From Chrysaora quinquecirrha (lineage: Eukaryota > Cnidaria > Scyphozoa > Semaeostomeae > Pelagiidae): a DNA stretch of 64,000 nucleotides. The DNA lies in the NCBI GenBank assembly GCA_014526335.1, contig JACTAT010000014.1, forward strand, positions 7,546,659-7,610,658, written 5' to 3'. Each line of letters opens with the position of its first letter. The first letter of the stretch is position 1. The position numbers and the translations under genes were made by a program. This document shows, one piece after another, positions 1 through 15,000 of this stretch. The notes beneath the pieces were generated by a model. It saw only the letters and a list, made by a program, of their open reading frames with translations, did no database searches and was not told the DNA's origin.

Positions 1-3000
1 AAAATTACCCTCAAAAATTCGCCGAAAAAGCAAGTCTATAGCCTTGTTAAATGGCAAAAAATCGGCCAAAATAAGGGGCTTTGAAAACTAATTTTTTTCT
101 TCAAAAATAAAAACTAAATCCTACCAAATACCCGCTAAATAGCATCTAGGGGGTAAATAAAGTGTTTTTCTATCAATTTAGGTCCAATTAAGTGGAAAAA
201 ATATCCCTCAAAAAATAGCCAAAAAGGCGAGTCTATAGCCTTGCTAAATGGGCAAAAATCGGCCAAAATAAGGGGTTTTGAAAACTTATTTTTTTCTTCA
301 AAAATAATAACTAAATCCTACCAAATACCCGCTAAATAGCATCTAGGGGGTAATTAAAGTGTTTTTCTATCAATTTAGGTCCAATTAAAAGGAAAAAATG
401 TCCCTCAAAAAATCGCCAAAAAAGCAAGTCTATAGCCTTGCTAAATTGGCAAAAGTCGGCCACAATAAGGGGTTTTGAAAACTTATTTTTTTCTTTAAAA
501 ATAATAACTAAATGCTACCAATACCCCCTAAATAGCACCTAGGGGGTAAATAAAGTGTTTTTTTATCAATTTAGGTCGAATTAAGTGGAAAAAATATCCC
601 TCAAAAAATCGCCAAAAAGGCAAGTCTATAGCCTTGCTAAATGGCCAAAAATCGGCCAAAATAAGGGGTTTTGAAAACTTATTTTTTTCTTCAAAAATAA
701 TAACTAAATCCTACCAAATACCCGCTCAATAGCATCTAGGAGGTAAATAAAGTGTTTTTCTATCAATTTAGGTCCAATAAAGTGGAAAAAATATCCCTCA
801 AAAAATCGCCAAAAGGGCAAGTCTATAGCCTTGCTAAATGGCCAAAAATCGACCAAAATAAGGGGTTTTGAAAACTTATTTTTTTCTTCAAAAAAAATAA
901 ATAATTCCTACCAAATACCCGCTAAATAGCATCTAGGGGGTAAATAAAGTGTTTTTCTATCAATTTAGGTCCAATAAAGTGGAAAAAATATCCCTCAAAA
1001 AATCGCCAAAAGGCAAGTCTATAGCCTTGCTAAATGGCCAAAAATCGGCCAAAATAAGGGGTTTTGAAAACTTATTTTTTCTTCAAAAATAATAACTAAA
1101 TCCTACCAAATACCCGCTCAATAGCATCTAGGAGGTAAATAAAGTGTTTTTCTATCAATTTAGGTCCAATAAAGTTGAAAAAATATCCCTCAAAAAATCG
1201 CCAAAAAGGCAAGTCTATAGCCTTGCTAAATGGCCAAAAATCGGCCAAAATAAGGGGTTTTGAAAACTTATTTTTTTCTTCAAAAATAATAACTAACTCC
1301 TACCAAATACCCGCTAAATAGCATCTAGGGGGCAATTAAAGTGTTTTTCTAGCAATTTAGGTCCAATTAAGTGGAAAAAATATCCCTCAAAAAATCGCCA
1401 AAAAGGCAAGTCTATAGCCTTGCCAAATTGGCAAAAAATCGGCCAAAATAAGGGTATTTGAAAACTTACTTTTTTCTTCAAAATAATAACTAAATCCTAC
1501 CAAGTACCCGCTAAATAGCATCTAGGGGGTAAATAAAGTGTTTTTCTATTAATTTAGGTCCAATAAAGTGGAAAAAATGTCCCTCAAAAAATCGCCAAAA
1601 AGGCAAGTCTATAGCCTTGACAAATTCGCAAAAATCGGCCAAAATAAGGGGTTTTGAAAACTAATTTTTTCTTCAAAAATAATTACTAAATGCTACCAAA
1701 AACCCCCTGAATAGCCTCTAGGGGGTAAATAGAGTGTTTTTCTATCAATTTAGGTCCAATAAAGTTGAAAAAATATCCCTCAAAAAGTCGCCAAAAAGGC
1801 AAGTCTATAGCCTTGCTAAATGGCCAAAAATCTGCCAAAATAAGGGGTTTTGAAAACTTATTTTTTCTTCGAAAATAATAACTAAATCCTACCAAATACC
1901 CGCTAAATAGCATCTAGGGGGCAAATAAAGTGTTTTTCTATCAATTTAGGTCCAATAAAGTGGAAAAAATATCCCTCAAAAATCCCCAAAAATGCAAGTC
2001 TATAGCCTTGCCAAGTTGGCAAAAATCGGCCAAAATAAGGGGTTTTGAAAATTTATTTTTTTCTTCAAAAATGATGACTAAATCCTACCAAATACCCGCT
2101 AAAAAGCATCTAGGGGGCAATTAAAGTGTTTTTCTAGCAATTTAGGTCGAATTAAGTGGAAAAAATATCCCTCAAAAAATCGCCAAAAAGGCAAGTCTAT
2201 AGCCTTGCTAAATTGGCAAAAAATCGGCCAAAATATGGGGTTTTGAAAATTTATTTTTTTCTTCAATAATAAATACTAAATGCTACCAAATACCCGCTAA
2301 ATAGCATCTAGGGTGTAAATAAAGTGTTTTTCTATCAATTTAGGTCCAATAAAGTGGAAAAAATATCCCTCAAAAAATCGCCAAAAAGGCAAGTCTATAG
2401 CCTTGCCAAATTCGCAAAAATCGGCCAAAATAAGGAGTTTTGAAAACTTATTTTTTTCTTCAAAAATAATTACTAAATGCTAACAAAAACCCCCTGAATA
2501 GCCTCTACGGGGTAAATAAAGTGTTTTTCTATCAATTTAGGTCCAATAAAGTTGAAAAATATCCCTCAAAAATCGCCAAAAGGCAAGTCTATAGCCTTGC
2601 TAAATGGCCAAAAATCGGCCAAAATAAGGGTTTTGAAAACTAATTTTTTCTTCAAAATAATTACTAAATGCTACCAAAAACCCCTGAATAGCCTCTAGGG
2701 GTAAATAAAGTGTTTTTCTATCAATTTAGGTCCAATAAAGTTGAAAAATATCCCTCAAAAATCGCCAAAAGGCAAGTCTATAGCCTTGCTAAATGGCCAA
2801 AAATCTGCCAAAATAAGGGGTTTTGAAAACTTATTTTTTCTTCGAAAATAATAACTAAATCCTACCAAATACCCGCTAAATAGCATCTAGGGGCAAATAA
2901 AGTGTTTTTCTATCAATTTAGGTCCAATAAAGTGGAAAAAATATCCCTCAGAAAATCCCCAAAAATGCAAGTCTATAGCCTTGCCAAGTTGGCAAAAATC

Positions 3001-6000
3001 GGCCAAAATAAGGGGTTTTGAAAATTTATTTTTTCTTCAAAATGATGACTAAATCCTACCAAATACCCGCTAAATAGCATCTAGGGGGCAATTAAAGTGT
3101 TTTTCTAGCAATTTAGGTCCAATTAAAGTGGAAAAATATCCCTCAAAAATCGCCAAAAGGCAAGTCTATAGCCTTGCTAAATTGGCAAAAAATCGGCCAA
3201 AATATGGGGTTTTGAAAATTTATTTTTTTCTTCAATAATAAATACTAAATGCTACCAAATACCCGCTAAATAGCATCTAGGGTGTAAATAAAGTGTTTTT
3301 CTATCAATTTAGGTCCAATAAAGTGGAAAAAATATCCCTCAAAAAATCGCCAAAAAGGCAAGTCTATAGCCTTGCTAAATGGCCAAAAATCGGCCAAAAT
3401 AAGGGGTTTTGAAAACTTATTTTTTTCTTCAAAAATAATAACTAACTCCTACCAAATACCCGCTAAATAGCATCTAGGGGGCAATTAAAGTGTTTTTCTA
3501 GCAATTTAGGTCCAATTAAGTGGAAAAAATATCCCTCAAAAAATCGCCAAAAAGGCAAGTCTATAGCCTTGCCAAATTGGCAAAAAATCGGCCAAAATAA
3601 GGGTATTTGAAAACTTACTTTTTTCTTCAAAATAATAACTAAATCCTACCAAGTACCCGCTAAATAGCATCTAGGGGGTAAATAAAGTGTTTTTCTATTA
3701 ATTGAGGTCCAATAAAGTGGAAAAAATGTCCCTCAAAAAATCGCCAAAAAGGCAAGTCTATAGCCTTGACAAATTCGCAAAAATCGGCCAAAATAAGGGG
3801 TTTTGAAAACTAATTTTTTTCTTCAAAAATAATTACTAAATGCTACCAAAAACCCCCTGAATAGCCTCTAGGGGGTAAATAGAGTGTTTTTCTATCAATT
3901 TAGGTCCAATAAAGTTGAAAAAATATCCCTCAAAAAGTCGCCAAAAAGGCAAGTCTATAGCCTTGCTAAATGGCCAAAAATCTGCCAAAATAAGGGGTTT
4001 TGAAAACTTATTTTTTCTTCGAAAATAATAACTAAATCCTACCAAATACCCGCTAAATAGCATCTAGGGGGCAAATAAAGTGTTTTTCTATCAATTTAGG
4101 TCCAATAAAGTGGAAAAAATATCCCTCAGAAAATCCCCAAAAATGCAAGTCTATAGCCTTGCCAAGTTGGCAAAAATCGGCCAAAATAAGGGGTTTTGAA
4201 AATTTATTTTTTTCTTCAAAAATGATGACTAAATCCTACCAAATACCCGCTAAAAAGCATCTAGGGGGCAATTAAAGTGTTTTTCTAGCAATTTAGGTCG
4301 AATTAAGTGGAAAAAATATCCCTCAAAAAATCGCCAAAAAGGCAAGTCTATAGCCTTGCTAAATTGGCAAAAAATCGGCCAAAATATGGGGTTTTGAAAA
4401 TTTATTTTTTTCTTCAATAATAAATACTAAATGCTACCAAATACCCGCTAAATAGCATCTAGGGTGTAAATAAAGTGTTTTTCTATCAATTTAGGTCCAA
4501 TAAAGTGGAAAAAATATCCCTCAAAAAATCGCCAAAAAGGCAAGTCTATAGCCTTGCTAAATGGCCAAAAATCGGCCAAAATAAGGGGTTTTGAAAACTT
4601 ATTTTTTCTTCAAAATAATAACTAAATCCTACCAAATACCCGCTAAATAGCATCTAGGGGCAATTAAAGTGTTTTTCTAGCAATTTAGGTCCAATTAAGT
4701 GGAAAAAATATCCCTCAAAAAATCGCCAAAAAGGCAAGTCTATAGCCTTGCCAAATTGGCAAAAAATCGGCCAAAATAAGGGTATTTGAAAACTTACTTT
4801 TTTCTTCAAAATAATAACTAAATCCTACCAAGTACCCGCTAAATAGCATCTAGGGGGTAAATAAAGTGTTTTTCTATTAATTTAGGTCCAATAAAGTGGA
4901 AAAAATGTCCCTCAAAAAATCGCCAAAAAGGCAAGTCTATAGCCTTGACAAATTCGCAAAAATCGGCCAAAATAAGGGTTTTGAAAACTAATTTTTTCTT
5001 CAAAATAATTACTAAATGCTACCAAAACCCCTGAATAGCCTCTAGGGGTAAATAAAGTGTTTTTCTATCAATTTAGGTCCAATAAAGTTGAAAAATATCC
5101 CTCAAAAATCGCCAAAAGGCAAGTCTATAGCCTTGCTAAATGGCCAAAAATCTGCCAAAATAAGGGTTTTGAAAACTTATTTTTCTTCAAAATAATAACT
5201 AAATCCTACCAAATACCCGCTAAATAGCATCTAGGGGCAAATAAAGTGTTTTTCTATCAATTTAGGTCCAATAAAGTGGAAAAATATCCCTCAAAAATCC
5301 CCAAAATGCAAGTCTATAGCCTTGCCAAGTTGGCAAAAATCGGCCAAAATAAGGGGTTTTGAAAATTTATTTTTTTCTTCAAAAATAATGACTAAATCCT
5401 ACCAAATACCCGCTAAAAAGCATCTAGGGGGCAATTAAAGTGTTTTTCTAGCAATTTAGGTCCAATTAAGTGGAAAAATATCCCTCAAAAAATCGCCAAA
5501 AGGCAAGTCTATAGCCTTGCTAAATTGGCAAAAAATCGGCCAAAATATGGGGTTTTGAAAATTTATTTTTTCCTTCAATAATAAATACTAAATGCTACCA
5601 AATACCCGCTAAATAGCATCTAGGGTGTAAATAAAGTGTTTTTCTATCAATTTAGGTCCAATAAAGTGGAAAAAATATCCCTCAAAAATCGCCAAAAGGC
5701 AAGTCTATAGCCTTGCCAAATTGGCAAAAATCGGCCAAAATAAGGGGTTTTGAAAACTTACTTTTTTCTTCAAAAATAATTACTATATGCTACCAAAAAC
5801 CCCCTGAATAGCCTCTAGGGGGTAAATAAAGTGTTTTTCTATCAATTTAGGTCCAATAAAGTTGAAAAAATATCCCTCAAAAAATCGCCAAAAAGGCAAG
5901 TCTATAGCCTTGCTAAATGGCCAAAAATCGGCCAAAATAAGGGGTTTTGAAAACTTATTTTTTTCTTCAAAAATAATAACTAAATCCTACCAAATACCCG

Positions 6001-9000
6001 CTAAATAGCATCTAGGGGCAATTAAAGTGTTTTTCTAGCAATTTAGGTCCAATTAAGTGGAAAAAATATCCCTCAAAAAATCGCCAAAAAGGCAAATCTA
6101 TAGCCTTGCTAAATTGGCAAAAATCGGCCAAAATATGGGGTTTTGAAAATTTATTTTTTTCTTCAATAATAAATACTAAATGCTACCAAATACCCGCTAA
6201 ATAGCATCTAGGGTGTAAATAAAGTGTTTTTCTATCAATTTAGGTCCAATAAAGTGGAAAAAATATCCCTCAAAAAATCGCCAAAAAGGCAAGTCTATAG
6301 CCTTGCCAAATTCGCAAAAATCGGCCAAAATAAGGAGTTTTGAAAACTTATTTTTTTCTTCAAAAATAATTACTAAATGCTAACAAAAACCCCCTGAATA
6401 GCCTCTACGGGGTAAATAAAGTGTTTTTCTATCAATTTAGGTCCAATAAAGTTGAAAAAATATCCCTCAAAAAATCGCCAAAAAGGCAAGTCTATAGCCT
6501 TGCTAAATGGCCAAAAATCGGCCAAAATAAGGGGTTTTGAAAACTTATTTTTTCTTCAAAATAATAACTAAATCCTACCAAATACCCGCTAAATAGCATC
6601 TAGGGGCAATTAAAGTGTTTTTCTAGCAATTTAGGTCCAATTAAAGTGGAAAAATATCCTCAAAAATCGCCAAAAGGCAAGTCTATAGCCTTGCCAAATT
6701 GGCAAAAATCGGCCAAAATAAGGGTTTTGAAAACTTATTTTTTCTTCAAAATAATAACTAAATCCTACCAAATACCCGCTAAATAGCATCTAGGGGGTAA
6801 ATAAAGTGTTTTTCTATTAATTTAGGTCCAATAAAGTGGAAAAAATGTCCCTCAAAAAATCGCCAAAAAGGCAAGTCTATAGCCTTGACAAATTTGCAAA
6901 AATCGGCCAACATAAGGGGTTTTGAAAACTAATTTTTTTCTTCAAAAATAATTACTAAATGCTACCAAAAACCCCCTGAATAGCCTCTAGGGGGTAAATA
7001 GAGTGTTTTTCTATCAATTTAGGTCCAATAAAGTTGAAAAAATATCCCTCAAAAAGTCGCCAAAAAGGCAAGTCTATAGCCTTGCTAAATGGCCAAAAAT
7101 CTGCCAAAATAAGGGGTTTTGAAAACTTATTTTTTCTTCAAAAATGATACCTAAATCCTACCAAATACCCGCTAAATAGCATCTAGGGGGCAATTAAAGT
7201 GTTTTTCTAGCAATTTAGGTCCAATTAAGTGGAAAAAATATCCCTCAAGAAATCGCCAAAAAGGCAAGTCTATGGCCTTGCCAAATTGGCAGAAATCGGC
7301 CAAAATAAGGGGTTTTGAAAATTTATTTTTTACTTCAAAAATAATTACTAAATGCTACCAAATACCCGCTTAAAAGCATCTAGGGGGTAAATAAAGTGTT
7401 TTTCTATCAATTTAGGTCCAATTAAGTGGAAAAAATATCCCTCAAAATATCGCCAAAAAGGTAAGTCTATAGCCTTGCTAAATGGCCAAAAATCGGCCAA
7501 AGTAAGGGTTTTGAAAACTTATTTTTTTCTTCAAAAATAATAACTAAATCCTACCAAATACCCGCTAAATAGCATCTAGGGGGCAATTAAAGTGTCTTTC
7601 TAGCAACTTAGGTCCAATAAAGTGGAAAAAATATCCTTCAAGAAATCACCAAAAAGGCAAGTCTATAGCCTTGCTAAATGGCCAAAAATTGGCCAAAATA
7701 AGGGGTTTTGAAAACTTATTTATTTCTTCAAAAATAATTACTAAATGCTGCCAAAAACCCCCTGAATAGCCTCTAGGGGGTAAATAAAGTATTTTTCTAT
7801 CAATTTAAGTCCAATAAAGTTGAAAAAATATCCCTCAAAAAATTGCCAAAAAGGCAAGTCTATAGCCTTGCTAAATTGCCAAAAATCGGCAAAAATAAGG
7901 GGTTTCGAAAACTTATTCTTTTTTTCAAAAATAATAACTAAATCCTACCAAATACCCACTAAATAGCATTGAGGGAGCAAATAAAGTGTTTTTCAAGCAA
8001 TTTATGTCCAATTAAGTGGAAAAAATATCCCTAAAAAAATCGCCAAAAAGGCAAGTCTATAGCCTTGCCAAATTAGCAAAAATCGGCCAAAATAAGGGGT
8101 TTTGAAAATTTATATTTTTCTTCAAAAATAATTACTAAATGCTACCAAATACCCGCTAAATAGCATCTAGAGGCTAAATAAAGTGTTTTTGTATCAATTT
8201 AGGTCCAATAAAGTGGAAAAAATATCCCTCAAAAAATCGCCTAAAAGGCAAGTCTATAGCCTTGCTAAATGGCCAAAAATTGGCCAAAATAAGGGGTTTT
8301 GAAAACTCATTTATTTCTTCAAAAATAATTACTAAATGCTGCCAAAAACCCCCTGAATAGCCTCTAGGGGGTAAATAAAGTATTTTTCTATCAATTTAAG
8401 TCCAATAAAGTTGAAAAAATATCCCTCAAAAAATCGCCAAAAAGGCAAGTCTATAGCCTTGCTAAATTGCCAAAAATCGGCAAAAATAAGGGGTTTCGAA
8501 AACTTATTCTTTTTTTCAAAAATGATAACTAAATCCTACCAAATACCCGCTAAATAGCATTGAGGGAGCAAATAAAGTGTTTTTCAAGCAATTTAAGTCC
8601 AATAAAGTGGAAAAAATATCCCTCAAAAAATCGCCAAAAAGGCAAGTCTATAGCCTTGCTAAATGGCCAAAAATTGGCCAAAATAAGGGGTTTTGAAAAC
8701 TTATTTTTTTCTTCAAAAATAATAACTAAATCCTACCAAATACCCGCTAAATAGCATCTAGGGGGTCAATAAAGTGTTTTTCTATTAATTTAGGTCCAAT
8801 AAAGTGGAAAATATGTCCCTCAAAAAATCGCCAAAAAGGCAAGTCTATAGCCTTGCCAAATTTGCAAAAATCGGCCAAAATAAGGGGTTTTGAAAACTTA
8901 TTTTTTTCTTCAAAAATAATTACTAAATGCTACCAAAAACCCCCTGAATAGCCTCTAGGGGGTAAATAAAGTGTTTTTCTATCAATTTAGGTCCAATAAA

Positions 9001-12000
9001 GTTGAAAAAATATCCCTCAAAAAATCGCCAAAAAGGCAAGTCTATAGCCTTGCTAAATGGCCAAAAATCGGCCAAAATAAGGGGTTTTGAAAACTTATTT
9101 TTTTCTTCAAAAATAATAACTAAATCCTACCAAATACCCCCTAAATAGCATCTAGGGGGCAATTAAAGTGTTTTTCTAGCAATTTAGGTCCAATTAAGTG
9201 GAAAAAATATCCCTCAAAAAATCGCCAAAAAGGCAAGTCTATAGCCTTGCCAAATTGGCAAAAAATCGGCCAAAATAAGGGGTTTTGAAAACTTATTTTT
9301 TTCTTCAAAATAATAACCAAATCCTACCAAATACCCGCTAAATTGCATCTAGGGGGTAAATAAAGTGTTTTTCTATCAATTTAGGTCCAATAAAGTTGAA
9401 AAAATATCCCTCAAAAAATCGCCAAAAAGGCAAGTCTATAGCCTTGCTAAATTGCCAAAAATCGGCAAAAATAAGGGGTTTTGAAAACTTATTCTTTTTT
9501 TCAAAAATAATAACTAAATCCAATTAAATACCCGCTAAATAGCATCTAAAAGGCAATTAAAGTGTTTTTCTAGCAATTTAGGTCCAATAAAGTGGAAAAA
9601 ATATCCCTCAAAAAATCGCCAAAAAGGCAAGTCTATAGCCTTGCTAAATGGCCAAAAGTTGGCCAAAATAAGGGGTTTTGAAAACTTATTTTTTTCTTCA
9701 AAGATAATAACTAAATCCTACCAAATACCCGCTAAATAGCATCTAGGGGGTAAATAAAGTGTTTTTCTATTAATTTAGGTCCAATAAAGTGGAAAAAATG
9801 TCCCTTAAAAAATCGGCAAAAAGGCAAGTCTATAGCCTTGCCAAATTGGCAAAAATTGGCCAAAATAAGGGGTATTGAAAACTCATTTTTTTCTTCAAAA
9901 ATAATTACTAAATGCTACCAAAAACCCCCTGAATTGCCTGTAGGGGGTACATAAAGTGTTTTTCTATCAATTTAGGTCCAATAAAGTTGAAAAAATATCC
10001 CTCAAAAAATCGCCAAAAAGGCAAGTCTATAGCCTTGCCAAATTCGCAAAAATCGGCCAAAATAAGGGGTTTTGAAAACTTATTTTTTTCTTCAAAGATA
10101 ATTACTAAATGCTACCAAAAGCCCCCTGAATAGCCTCTAGGGGGTAAATAAAGTGTTTTTCTATCAATTTAGGTCCAATAAAGTGGAAAAAATATCCCTC
10201 AAAAAATCGCCAAAAAGGCAAGTCTATAGCCTTGCCTAATTGGCAAAAATCGGCCAAAATAAGGGGTTTTGAAAATTTTTTTTTTCCCTCAAAAATAATT
10301 ACTAAATGCTACCAAATACCCGCTAAATAGCATCTAGGGGGTAAATAAAGTGCTTTTCTATCAATTTAGGTCCAATAAAGTGGAAAAGATATCCCTCAAA
10401 AAATCGCCAAAAAGGCAAGTCTATAGCCTTGCCAAATGGCCAAAAATCGGCCAAAATAAGGGGTTTTGAAAACTTATTTTTTTCTTCAAAAATAATAACT
10501 AAATCCAACCAAATACCCGCTAAATAGCATCTAAAAGGCAATTAAAGTGTTTTTCTAGCAATTTAGGTCCAATTAAGTGGAAAAAATATCCCTCGAAAAA
10601 TCGCCAAAAAGGAGAGTCTATAGCCTTGCCAAATTGGCAAAAATCGGCCAAAATAAGGGGTTTTGAAAATTTATTTTTTTATTCAAAAATAATAACTAAA
10701 TCCTACCAAATACCCGCTAAATAGCATCTAGGGGGTAAATAAAGTGTTTTTCTATTAATCTAGGTCCAATAAAGTGGAAAAAATGTCCCTCAAAAAATCG
10801 CCAAAAAGGCAAGTCTATAGCCTTGCTAAATAGCCAAAAATTGGCCAAAATAAGGGGTTTTGAAAACTTATTTTTTTCTTCAAAAATAATAACTAAATCC
10901 TACCAAATACCCGCTAAATAGCATCTAGTGGGTAAATAAAGTGTTTTTTTATTAATTTAGGTCCAATAAATTGGAAAAAATGTCCCTCAAAAAATCGCTA
11001 GAAAGGCAAGTCTATAGCCTTGCCAAATTGGCAAAAATCGGCCAAAATAAGGGGTTTTGAAAACTTACTTTTTTCTTCAAAAATAATTACTATATGCTAC
11101 CAAAAACCCCCTGAATAGCCTCTAGGGGGTAAATAAAGTGTTTTTCTATCAATTTAGGTCCAATAAAGTTGAAAAATATCCCTCAAAAATCGCCAAAAGG
11201 CAAGTCTATAGCCTTGCTAAATGGCCAAAAATCGGCCAAAATAAGGGTTTTGAAAACTTATTTTTTCTTCAAAAATAATAACTAAATCCTACCAAATACC
11301 CGCTAAATAGCATCTAGGGGTAAATAAAGTGTTTTTCTAGCAATTTAGGTCCAATAAAGTGGAAAAATATCCCTCAAAAATCGCCAAAAGGCAAGTCTAT
11401 AGCCTTGCTAAATTGGCAAAAATCGGCCAAAATAAGGGGTTTTGAAAACTTATTTTTTTCTTCAAAAATATTAACTAAATCCTACCAAATACCCGCTAAA
11501 TAGCATCTAGGGGGCAATTAAAGTGTTTTTCTAGCAATTTAGGTCCAATTAAGTGGAAAAAATATCCCTCAAAAAATCGTCAAAAAGGCAAGTGTATAGC
11601 CTTGCTAAATGGCCAAAAATTGGCCAAAATAAGGGGTTTTGAAAACTTTTTTTTTCTTCAAAAATAATAACTAAATCCTCCCAAATACCCACTAAATAGC
11701 ATCTAGGGGGTAAATAAAGTGTTTTTCTATTAATTTAGGTCCAGTGAAGTGGAAAAAATGTCCCTCAAAAAATCGCCAAAAAGGCAAGTCTATAGCCTTG
11801 CAAAATTGGCAAAAATCGTCCAAAATAAGGGGTTTTGAAAACTTATTTTTTTCTTCAAAAATAATTACTAAATTCTACCAAATACCCCCTAAATAGCATC
11901 TAGGGGGTAAATAAAGTGTTTTTCTATCAATTTAGGTCCAATAAAGTGGAAAAAATGTCCCTCAAAAAATCGCCAAAAAGGCAAGTCTATAGCCTTGCTA

Positions 12001-15000
12001 AATGGCCAAAAATCGGCCAAAATAAGGGGTTTGAAAACTTATTTTTTTCTTCAAAAATAATAACTAAATCCTACCAAATACGCCCTAAATAGCATCTAGG
12101 GGGCAATTAAAGTGTTTTTCAAGCAATTTAGGTCCAATTAAGTGGAAAAAATATCCCTCAAAAAATCGCCAAAAAAGCAAGTCTATAGCCTTGCTAAATG
12201 GCCAAAATCTGCCAAAATAAGGGGCTTTAAAAAATTATTTTTTTCTTCAAAAATAAAAACTAAATCCTACCAAATACCCGCTAAATAGCATCTAGGGGGT
12301 AAATAAAGTGTTTTTCTATCAATTTAGGTCCAATAAAGTGGAAAAAATGTCCCTCAAAAAATCGCCTAAAAGGCAAGTCTATAGCCTTGCTAAATGGCCA
12401 AAAATCGGCCAAAATAAGGGGTTTGAAAACTTATTTTCTTCTTCAAAAATAATAACTAAATCCTACCAAATACCCCCTAAATAGCATCTAGGGGGCAATT
12501 AAAGTGTTTTTCTAGCAATTTAGGTCCAATTAAGTGGAAAAAATATCCCTCAAAAAATCGCCAAAAAAGCAAGTCTATAGCCTTGCTAAATGGCCAAAAT
12601 CTGCCAAAATAAGGGGTTTTAAAAAATTATTTTTTTCTTCAAAAATAAAAACTAAATCCTACCAAATACCCGCTAAATAGCATCTAGGGGGTAAATAAAG
12701 TGTTTTTCTATCGCTTTGGACCGAATTTAGCAGAAAAAAATTCGCCTCAAAAAATTGCCAAAAAGGCAAGTCTATAGCCTTGCTAAATGGCCAAAAATCG
12801 GCCAAAATAAAGGGTTTTGAAAACTTATTCTTTTCTTCAAAAATAATAACTAAATCCTACCAAATACCCGCTAAATAGCATCTAGGGAGCAAATAAAGTG
12901 TTTTTCTAGCAATTTATGTCTAATTAAGTGGAAAAAATATCCCTCAAAAAATCGCCAAAAAGGCAAGTCTATAGCCTTGCCAAATTGGCAAAAATCGGCC
13001 AAAATAAGGGGTTTTGAAAACTTATTTTTTTCTTCAAAAATAATAACTAAATCCTACCAAATACCCGCTAAATAGCATCTAGGGGGCAAATAAAGTGTTT
13101 TTCTAGCAATTTAGGTCTAATTAAGTGGAAAAAATATCCCTCAAAAAATCGCCAAAAAAGCAAGTCTATAGCCTTGCTAAATGGACAAAATCTGCCAAAA
13201 TAAGGGGTTTTAAAAAATTATTTTTTTCTTCAAAAATAATAACTAAATCCTACCAAATACCCGCTAAATAGCATCTAGGGGGTAAATAAAGTGTTTTTCT
13301 ATCAATTTAGGTCCAATAAAGTGGAAAAAATATCCCTCAAAAAATCGCCAAAAAGGCAAGTCTATAGCCTTGCTAAATGGCCAAAAATCGGCCAAAATAA
13401 GGGTTTTGAAAACTTATTTTTTCTTCAAAATAATTACTAAATGCTACCAAATACCCCTAAATAGCATCTAGGGGTAAATAAAGTGTTTTTCTATCAATTT
13501 AGGTCCAATAAAGTTGAAAAATATCCCTCAAAAATCGCCAAAAAGGCAAGTCTATAGCCTTGCTAAATTGCCAAAATCGGCAAAATAAGGGTTTTGAAAA
13601 CTTATTTTTTTTCAAAATAATAACTAAATCCTACCAAATACCCGTTAAATAGCATTGAGGGAGCAAATAAAGTGTTTTTCAAGCAATTTAGGTCCAATTA
13701 AGTGGAAAAAATATCCCTAAAAAAATCGCCAAAAAGGCAAGTCTATAGCCTTGCCAAATTAGCAAAAATCGGCCAAAATAAGGGGTTTTGAAAATTTATT
13801 TTTTTCTTCAAAAATAATTACTAAATGCTACCAAATACCCGCTAAATAACATCTAGAGGCTAAATAAAGTGTTTTTGTATCAATTTAGGTCCAATAAAGT
13901 GGAAAAAATATCCCTCAAAAAATCGCCAAAAAGGCAAGTCTATAGCCTTGCTAAATGGCCAAAAATTGGCCAAAATAAGGGGTTCTGAAAACTTATTTTT
14001 TTCTTCAAAAATAATAACTAAATCCTACCAAATACCCGCTAAATAGCATCTAGGGGGTCAATAAAGTGTTTTTCTATTAATTTAGGTCCTATAAAGTGGA
14101 AAAAATGTCCCTCAAAAAATCGCCAAAAAGGCAAGTCTATAGCCTTGCCAAATTCGCAAAAATCGGCCAAAATAAGGGCTTTTGAAAACTTATTTTTTTC
14201 TTCAAAAATAATTACTAAATGCTACCAAAAACCCCCTGAATAGCCTCTAGGGGGTAAATAAAGTGTTTTTCTATCAATTTAGGTCCAATAAAGTTGAAAA
14301 AATATCCCTCAAAAAATCGCCAAAAAGGCAAGTCTATAGCCTTGCTAAATGGCCAAAAATCGGGCAAAATAGGGGGTTTTGAAAACTTATTTTTTTCTTC
14401 AAAAATAACAACTAAATCATACCAAATACCCGCTAAATAGCATCTAGGGGGCAATTAAAGTGTTTTTCTAGCAATTTAGGTCCAATTAAGTGGAAAAAAT
14501 ATCTCTCAAAAAATCGCCAAAAAGGCAAGTCTATAGCCTTGCCAAATTGGCAAAAAATCGGCCAAAATAAGGGGTTTTGAAAACTTATTTTTTTCTTCAA
14601 AATAATAACCAAATCCTACCAAATACCCGCTAAATTGCATCTACGGGGTAAATAAAGTGTTTTTCTATCAATTTAGGTCCAATAAAGTGGAAAAAATATC
14701 CCTCAAAAAATCGCCAAAAAGGCAAGTCTATAGCCTTGCTAAATGGCCAAAAGTTGGCCAAAATAAGGGTTTTGAAAACTTATTTTTTCTTCAAAGATAA
14801 TAACTAAATCCTACCAAATACCCGCTAAATAGCATCTAGGGGTAAATAAAGTGTTTTTCTATTAATTTAGGTCCAATAAAGTGGAAAAATGTCCCTCAAA
14901 AATCGCCAAAAGGCAAGTCTATAGCCTTGCCAAATTGGCAAAATTGGCCAAAATAAGGGTATTGAAAACTCATTTTTTCTTCAAAAATAATTACTAAATG

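Noticed and set aside
1686..1913. Recurrent 60-80-codon ORFs within satellite monomers (for example MLFSGYLVGFSYYF)
   Set aside because: They span monomer junctions, are broken in most copies and recur only because the satellite recurs.
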